Of a DNA stretch of 64,000 bases, positions 59,564 through 64,000 are shown one piece after another. A program made the position numbers and the translations under genes. The stretch comes from Sporomusaceae bacterium FL31 (GTDB lineage: Bacteria; Bacillota; Negativicutes; DSM-1736; Dendrosporobacteraceae). Within the stretch, counting starts at the first letter, position 1. Each line of letters begins with the position of its first letter. The notes beneath the pieces were generated by a model. That model was not told the origin of the DNA and did not search any database. It was given only the letters and a program-made list of their open reading frames with translations. Where the stretch lies: positions 72,866 through 136,865 of the forward strand of contig BIFV01000007.1 in NCBI GenBank assembly GCA_003990955.1, read 5' to 3'.

Positions 59564-59591
59564 TAATATTATTAGCGGCATGTCATATATT
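59564..59591 (+). promoter_or_regulatory. sigma-E promoter of spoIVA
   Basis: TAATATT (59564-59570), 13 nt, CATATATT (59584-59591). This fits KMATATT-N13-15-CATACAnT with a single -10 mismatch. spoIVA is a mother-cell sigma-E gene in Bacillus. The 5' leader would be about 150 nt. Confidence 0.65.
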
Positions 59592-59748
59592 TATTAATGA
59601 TTATGAAACACCGCTATAATACTAATTTATCGGACACTACTCCTTCTCGCTGGTGCCACTTTCGATAAGGGAGGGATGAACACGGGTTTAGTGGGCGGTA
59701 TGCTCAAATGTATTATATATAATTAGTTATGGGGAGGGAAAGGACCAC

Positions 59749-61227
59749 ATGGAAAAATTTGATTTATTCCGAGATATCGCCGAACGTACTGGCGGTGATA
59801 TTTATATTGGCGTAGTTGGACCGGTACGTACAGGGAAATCAACGTTTATTAAAAAATTTATGGATACTATGGTTTTGCCAAATATTACTGATCCTTATGA
59901 AAAAGAACGCGCAAAAGACGAGTTGCCGCAGAGTGCTGCTGGCAAAACAATTATGACCACTGAGCCCAAATTCATCCCAAATGAAGCTGTGGAAATTAGT
60001 ATTAAAGATAATGTGCAAGTTAGAGTTAGAGTGGTAGACTGCGTGGGCTACTCTGTCGAGGGTGCATTAGGCTATGAGGAACAAGATGGACCGCGAATGG
60101 TACTTACACCTTGGTTCGAAGAAGAAATACCCTTTCAGGAGGCTGCAGAAGTTGGAACTCGCAAGGTAATTGCTGAGCATTCTACAATTGGTTTAGTAGT
60201 AACAACCGATGGTAGTGTGACGGACTTACCACGTGATAGTTATATTCCTGCAGAAGAAAGAGTAGTCAATGAGCTTAAGGAATTACAAAAACCGTTCCTA
60301 GTGATTTTAAATACCAATCAGCCTACTGCAAAAGAGACCAGAGAACTTGTTGCAAAATTAGAGAGTGCTTATGATGTACCTGTTATTCCTGTGGATTGCG
60401 CACAGCTGAACTATGATGATATTTATGCAATCTTACAGGAAGTTTTATATGAATTCCCAGTAAAAGAGGTCAATATCTCGTTACCAAAATGGGTTGAAGA
60501 GCTAAGCGGTGAACATTGGCTAAGGGAAAAATTTGATGGAGCTGTTCGTGAAGTAGTCCAATATGTACGCAGACTCAGAGATATCGATTGTGCGATTGAT
60601 GACTTATCTAGTCATGAGTTTGTTGCTGATGTCATTTTGCATGATATGGATTTGGGAAGTGGAATTGCAGTCATTGAAATTACTTCAAGGCCTGATTTAT
60701 TCTATCAGGTGATGGAAGAACTTACTGGATTTACAATTTCCGGCGAACATCATTTGCTCAGATTAATGCAAGATTTGGCGGTTGCCAAGCGGGAGTATGA
60801 TAAGTTGGCTAGTGCGTTGGAACAAGTTCAACAAACTGGCTATGGTGTTGTACCGCCTCAATTGGATGAAATGGTGTTGGAAGAACCAGAAATAATCCGT
60901 ACAGGCAATCGTTTTGGTGTTAGATTGAGAGCGTCAGCCCCTTCGTTACATATCATCAGAACCGATGTACAAGCGGAAATTTCACCAATCTTAGGTACTG
61001 AAAAGCAAAGTGAAGAGTTAATCCAATATTTAATGCGTGAATTTGAAGGTGAACCAGATAAAATCTGGCGTACCAATTTATTTGGCAAATCATTGAATGC
61101 CTTGGTTCGGGAAGGTATCCAAAACAAACTTTCCAGCATGCCCGAAACGGCTCAAGTCAAATTACGCGACACATTGCAGAAGATTGTCAATGATGGAAGT
61201 GGTGGTTTGATTTGTATAATTTTCTAA
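59749..61227 (+). CDS. spoIVA: stage IV sporulation protein A (coat basement ATPase)
   Basis: Polymerising ATPase that forms the spore-coat base on the outer forespore membrane. 492 aa. Walker A is VGPVRTGKSTFIKKF; the GTPase-like domain continues with VVDCVGYSVEGALGYEEQDGPRMV. TTDGSVTDLPRDSYIPAEERVV is highly conserved. The C terminus ends GSGGLICIIF. ATG 59749 follows GGGAGGG. Its recruiting peptide SpoVM is not seen in the window. Confidence 0.97.
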   Translation: MEKFDLFRDIAERTGGDIYIGVVGPVRTGKSTFIKKFMDTMVLPNITDPYEKERAKDELPQSAAGKTIMTTEPKFIPNEAVEISIKDNVQVRVRVVDCVGYSVEGALGYEEQDGPRMVLTPWFEEEIPFQEAAEVGTRKVIAEHSTIGLVVTTDGSVTDLPRDSYIPAEERVVNELKELQKPFLVILNTNQPTAKETRELVAKLESAYDVPVIPVDCAQLNYDDIYAILQEVLYEFPVKEVNISLPKWVEELSGEHWLREKFDGAVREVVQYVRRLRDIDCAIDDLSSHEFVADVILHDMDLGSGIAVIEITSRPDLFYQVMEELTGFTISGEHHLLRLMQDLAVAKREYDKLASALEQVQQTGYGVVPPQLDEMVLEEPEIIRTGNRFGVRLRASAPSLHIIRTDVQAEISPILGTEKQSEELIQYLMREFEGEPDKIWRTNLFGKSLNALVREGIQNKLSSMPETAQVKLRDTLQKIVNDGSGGLICIIF

Positions 61228-61230
61228 AAA

Positions 61231-61266
61231 AATGGTCAGTCTGTAAAGACTGACCATTTTTTTTGT
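61231..61266 (+). terminator. intrinsic terminator after spoIVA
   Basis: 12-bp stem AATGGTCAGTCT/AGACTGACCATT with a GTAA loop and eight T. Confidence 0.92.
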
Positions 61267-61356
61267 AAATTTACTTGTCAGTACAAGGATAATAATGTTA
61301 TAATGTCTACCATCAATAGATTATTATCCTTTGCAGAAATACGGGGAGGTACAGTT

Positions 61357-61806
61357 GTGAATAGACAGCAATCTGGGTTTTATCTTGTTCGTGAAGAAAT
61401 CCTACCTGAAGCCATCAAAAAGACTATTAAGGTCAAAGACATGCTCAAACGCGGCGAAGCACGTACGATTAATGAGGCTGTTGAAAAGATGGAATTAAGC
61501 CGCAGCGCATACTATAAATATAAGGATTATGTATTTCCGTTTTACGAAGCAAGTAAGGAAAAAATTGTTACTTTGGCATTATTGCTTGAGCATAAGTCAG
61601 GTGTATTATCACGCGTCCTCAATACAATTGCGGGCGATCATGGCAGCGTACTGACAATAAACCAAGGGATACCGCTGCAAGGCGTTGCCAATGCTACTAT
61701 TTCAATAGAAACCGCTGAACTGGTTATAGATTTAGAGGCACTGCTCGATAAATTAAGAATGGTTGAAGGTGTGAAGCGGCTTGAGGTGTTAGGACAACAA
61801 GCCTAA
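61357..61806 (+). CDS. UPF0735 ACT-domain protein (PheB-like)
   Basis: 149 aa from GTG 61357 (GGGGAGG upstream). The N-terminal helix-turn-helix-like segment is ARTINEAVEKMELSRSAYYKYKDYVFPF. The C-terminal ACT domain begins TLALLLEHKSGVLSRVLNTIAG. It lies 15 nt before hom and often accompanies hom-thrCB in Firmicutes, so a regulatory role in threonine/aromatic metabolism is likely. No direct evidence for a ligand. Confidence 0.9.
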   Translation: MNRQQSGFYLVREEILPEAIKKTIKVKDMLKRGEARTINEAVEKMELSRSAYYKYKDYVFPFYEASKEKIVTLALLLEHKSGVLSRVLNTIAGDHGSVLTINQGIPLQGVANATISIETAELVIDLEALLDKLRMVEGVKRLEVLGQQA

Positions 61807-61821
61807 ACAAGGAGGATTACT

Positions 61822-63120
61822 ATGAAAACTTCAGTTAATATAGCTTTGCTTGGTTTAGGAACGGTAGGCACAGGCGTAGTAAAGGTTTTAACCAAGAATG
61901 CGCACGAAATTTCTCAAAAAATTGGAGTGCCTGTAAAAATCAAAAAAATTATGGTGCGCAATGTTAGCAAAGCAAGAGATGTTGACGTAGATGCTCTGGT
62001 GACAACCGATATTAACGAAATTATCAATGATCAGGATATAGATATTATAGTCGAAGTCATGGGTGGAGAGCAACCCGCAAAAGAATATATGTTGCTTGCT
62101 CTAAATTCTGGGAAGCATGTTGTCACTGCCAATAAGGATGTTGTTGCTAAATTTGGCCGTGAATTGTTTGATGCTGCTCAGGCGAATAATGTCGATTTTA
62201 TGTTTGAAGCTAGTGTTGCTGGCGGCATTCCTATTATTAGACCGCTTAAACAATGTTTAACTGCGAATAAAATTTCTGAAGTCATGGGTATCGTAAATGG
62301 CACCACAAACTATATGTTAACCAAAATGACAAATGAAAAATTGGATTATGGCACAGTACTAGCAGAAGCTCAGGCTAAAGGGTATGCAGAAGCTGATCCA
62401 ACTGCAGATGTTGGTGGCTTGGATGCCGCTCGTAAGATAGCGATTTTATCATCCATTGCATTTAACACCAGAGTTTCATTGGATGATGTGGATGTAGAAG
62501 GCATTACTAATATCTCCCCAGAAGATATTGAATATGCACGGGAGTTAGGGTATGTGATCAAGTTGCTAGCCATCGCCAAAGATAACGAAGAATGCGGCAT
62601 TGATGTTCGCGTTCATCCGGCATTTATTCCGGCTGCGCACCCTCTTGCATCAGTAAATGATGTATTCAATGCAATTTTTGTTCGTGGAAACGCTGTTGGT
62701 GAAACCATGTTCTATGGACGTGGTGCAGGAGAAATGCCAACTGCTAGCGCAGTTGTTGCTGATATTATTGACGTTGCCCGTGATATTCGCCATGATGTTA
62801 GTGGCAGAATCCTTTGTACCTGCTTCGAGCAGCGGAACTTCTGTCCTGTAGAGCAAACCAAGTCTGCATACTATGTCCGGTTATTAGTCGAAGATCAGCC
62901 CGGCGTATTGGCCGCAATTGCGGGCGCATTTGGCGCTCATAATGTAAGTTTGAATTCTGTTATTCAAAAACGTAAAGTTAACAATTGTGCTGAAGTTGTA
63001 TTGATCACTTATCTTGTTTCTGACGCCAATATTAGAAGAGCGCTTAATACGATTAAGGATATGTCTGTTCTTACAACCGTACGTAATGTAATTAGGGTTG
63101 AGGCGCAGCAAATCGACTAA
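61822..63120 (+). CDS. hom: homoserine dehydrogenase
   Basis: NAD(P)H-dependent reduction of aspartate semialdehyde to homoserine. N-terminal GLGTVGTGVVKVL, VTANKDVVAKFG, FEASVAGGIPIIRPL, GTTNYMLTKM and AEADPTADVGGLDAARKIAIL. A C-terminal ACT domain starts near VEDQPGVLAAIAGAFG. 432 aa. ATG 61822 follows AAGGAGG. Feedback by threonine is expected from the ACT domain. The next gene makes O-phosphohomoserine. Confidence 0.96.
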   Translation: MKTSVNIALLGLGTVGTGVVKVLTKNAHEISQKIGVPVKIKKIMVRNVSKARDVDVDALVTTDINEIINDQDIDIIVEVMGGEQPAKEYMLLALNSGKHVVTANKDVVAKFGRELFDAAQANNVDFMFEASVAGGIPIIRPLKQCLTANKISEVMGIVNGTTNYMLTKMTNEKLDYGTVLAEAQAKGYAEADPTADVGGLDAARKIAILSSIAFNTRVSLDDVDVEGITNISPEDIEYARELGYVIKLLAIAKDNEECGIDVRVHPAFIPAAHPLASVNDVFNAIFVRGNAVGETMFYGRGAGEMPTASAVVADIIDVARDIRHDVSGRILCTCFEQRNFCPVEQTKSAYYVRLLVEDQPGVLAAIAGAFGAHNVSLNSVIQKRKVNNCAEVVLITYLVSDANIRRALNTIKDMSVLTTVRNVIRVEAQQID

Positions 63121-63143
63121 TAGCAGGGTCAGGAGAGAATCTT

Positions 63144-64000
63144 ATGCCGAAAACGGTGAAAGTTTGTGTACCAGGTACTACCGCGAACTGTGGACCAGGA
63201 TTTGACGCAGTGGGTATTGCCTGCACTATTTATAATGAATTAGAACTAACGCTCAGTCACGATGGTGATCTGACGATTGAAATAATTGGTGAAGGCCAAG
63301 GCATTATTCCAACAGATCACCAAAATGTTGTATGGCAGGCTATTCAACATGTTCTAAACAAAGCAGGGCAAAGCTGTTTGGGTGCTCATATAAGAATGGT
63401 TAACCATGTACCGCTTGCTAGAGGCTTAGGAAGCAGTGCGGCAGCTATTGTTGCTGGACTGGTAGCTGCAAATGCTGCCATTGGAAATCCGTTCAGTAAG
63501 CAGCAAATTTTTGAAATGGCAACTGAGATTGAAGGTCATCCAGATAATGTTGCCCCAGCTTTATATGGCGGAATAACAGTAAGTTCTGTATATCAAGGGC
63601 AACCGCAATGTTTGCGCTTTTTGCCGCCCGCACCACTAAACATGGTAGTAGCTGTCCCTGAGTTCAATTTATCAACTAAAGCATCAAGGCAAGTATTACC
63701 GGAGATGGTTGCCTATCAGGATGCTGTATTTAATATCAGTCGGACGGCGTTGTTAATAGGTGCTTTATGCCAGGGTGAGTTTTCCCATTTACAATGTGCT
63801 CTTGAAGATAGAATTCATCAGCCTTATCGCGAGCAACTTATTCCCGGAATGAAAGATGTTTTCAAAGCGGCAAATGAAATGGGTGCTTATGGTGCAGCTA
63901 TTAGTGGCGCAGGCCCTTGTTTAATTGCTTTTACTCAAGACAATTCTGAGCAAATTGGGAAGGCTATGGTCGCTGCCTTTAAAGATAATAACATTCAGGC
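63144..64000 (+). CDS. thrB: homoserine kinase (truncated by the window end)
   Basis: GHMP-family kinase converting homoserine to O-phosphohomoserine. At least 285 aa are visible before the window ends. N-terminal VPGTTANCGPGFDAVGIA; the ATP loop is PLARGLGSSAAAIVAGL; GHPDNVAPALYGG and GAAISGAGPCLIAF are also conserved. ATG 63144 follows AGGAGAG. The hom-thrB order with an upstream ACT protein is typical; a threonine synthase gene may lie upstream or downstream outside the window. Confidence 0.93.
   Translation, partial: MPKTVKVCVPGTTANCGPGFDAVGIACTIYNELELTLSHDGDLTIEIIGEGQGIIPTDHQNVVWQAIQHVLNKAGQSCLGAHIRMVNHVPLARGLGSSAAAIVAGLVAANAAIGNPFSKQQIFEMATEIEGHPDNVAPALYGGITVSSVYQGQPQCLRFLPPAPLNMVVAVPEFNLSTKASRQVLPEMVAYQDAVFNISRTALLIGALCQGEFSHLQCALEDRIHQPYREQLIPGMKDVFKAANEMGAYGAAISGAGPCLIAFTQDNSEQIGKAMVAAFKDNNIQ

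Noticed and set aside
1..64000. CRISPR arrays, tRNA and rRNA genes
   Set aside because: No regularly spaced direct repeats of 24-40 nt and no tRNA-like cloverleaf with CCA end or rRNA-like blocks were seen on reading both strands.

Overview
This window comes from the chromosome of an endospore-forming, AT-rich member of the Firmicutes. Nearly every long stretch lines up with the conserved Bacillus/Clostridium sporulation neighbourhoods. The IspH-S1 fusion, the SpoVA arrangement, the dodecin and the DUF512 radical-SAM protein suggest an anaerobe of the Negativicutes (Sporomusaceae-like) or a close clostridial relative. That placement is inference: no rRNA or tRNA gene lies in the window. Almost all genes are on the + strand, ribosome binding sites are strong (GGAGG), and TTG/GTG starts are common.

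Layout. 0-6.2 kb: nadK, a methyltransferase, argR, recN, spoIVB, spo0A. 6.3-8.2 kb: a 42-codon minus-strand gene, nudF and an EndoQ-like PHP nuclease. 8.3-15.9 kb: spoIIM, a DUF4227-like membrane gene, xerD, deoB, pdp, dacF, spoIIAA-AB-sigF, in the B. subtilis order but without fur. 15.9-21.6 kb: two small genes (one a dodecin), then a SpoVA cluster spoVAC-AD-AE, with two non-canonical genes (a degenerate M50-like membrane protein and a Gln/Asn/Ser-rich protein) before spoVAEA and spoVAF. 21.7-28.4 kb: a duplicated-repeat lipoprotein, an unidentified structured leader RNA before lysA, a site-2 protease, trpS, scpA, scpB, DUF2953, ytfJ/gerW. 28.6-32.9 kb: small spore-type proteins, dacB, spmA, spmB and an FAD oxidoreductase.

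33.0-39.7 kb is accessory. It holds a large serine recombinase, several very small genes (one Gly/Tyr-rich and coat-like), a DUF1232 protein, a secreted protein, a DUF1874 (AcrIII-1/Crn2-type ring nuclease) gene and a truncated ComEA-like SLBB protein. This block separates spmAB from rluB, which are close together in Bacillus. 39.5-54.8 kb: a cysteine-rich PyrK-like reductase, rluB, a BaiN-type flavoprotein, aroF, aroA, cmk, plsC, cstA, ispH-S1, fni, DUF1614, spoIIP. 54.8-64 kb: DUF512, der, plsY, gpsA, spoIVA, an ACT-domain protein, hom and thrB (cut off by the window end).

The window contains much of the sporulation regulatory chain: Spo0A and sigma-F with its anti-sigma and anti-anti-sigma factors, the sigma-K signalling protease SpoIVB, engulfment proteins (SpoIIM, SpoIIP), coat base (SpoIVA), cortex/core proteins (DacB, DacF, SpmAB) and DPA transport (SpoVA). 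I could read matching candidate promoters by eye: sigma-H before spo0A (with an overlapping 0A box) and before spoIIAA, sigma-F before dacF, sigma-E before spoIVA, and weaker sigma-E/G/K candidates elsewhere. Coordinates of trimmed starts follow ribosome-binding-site spacing. All family calls are from recognition of sequence motifs; no database search was run.
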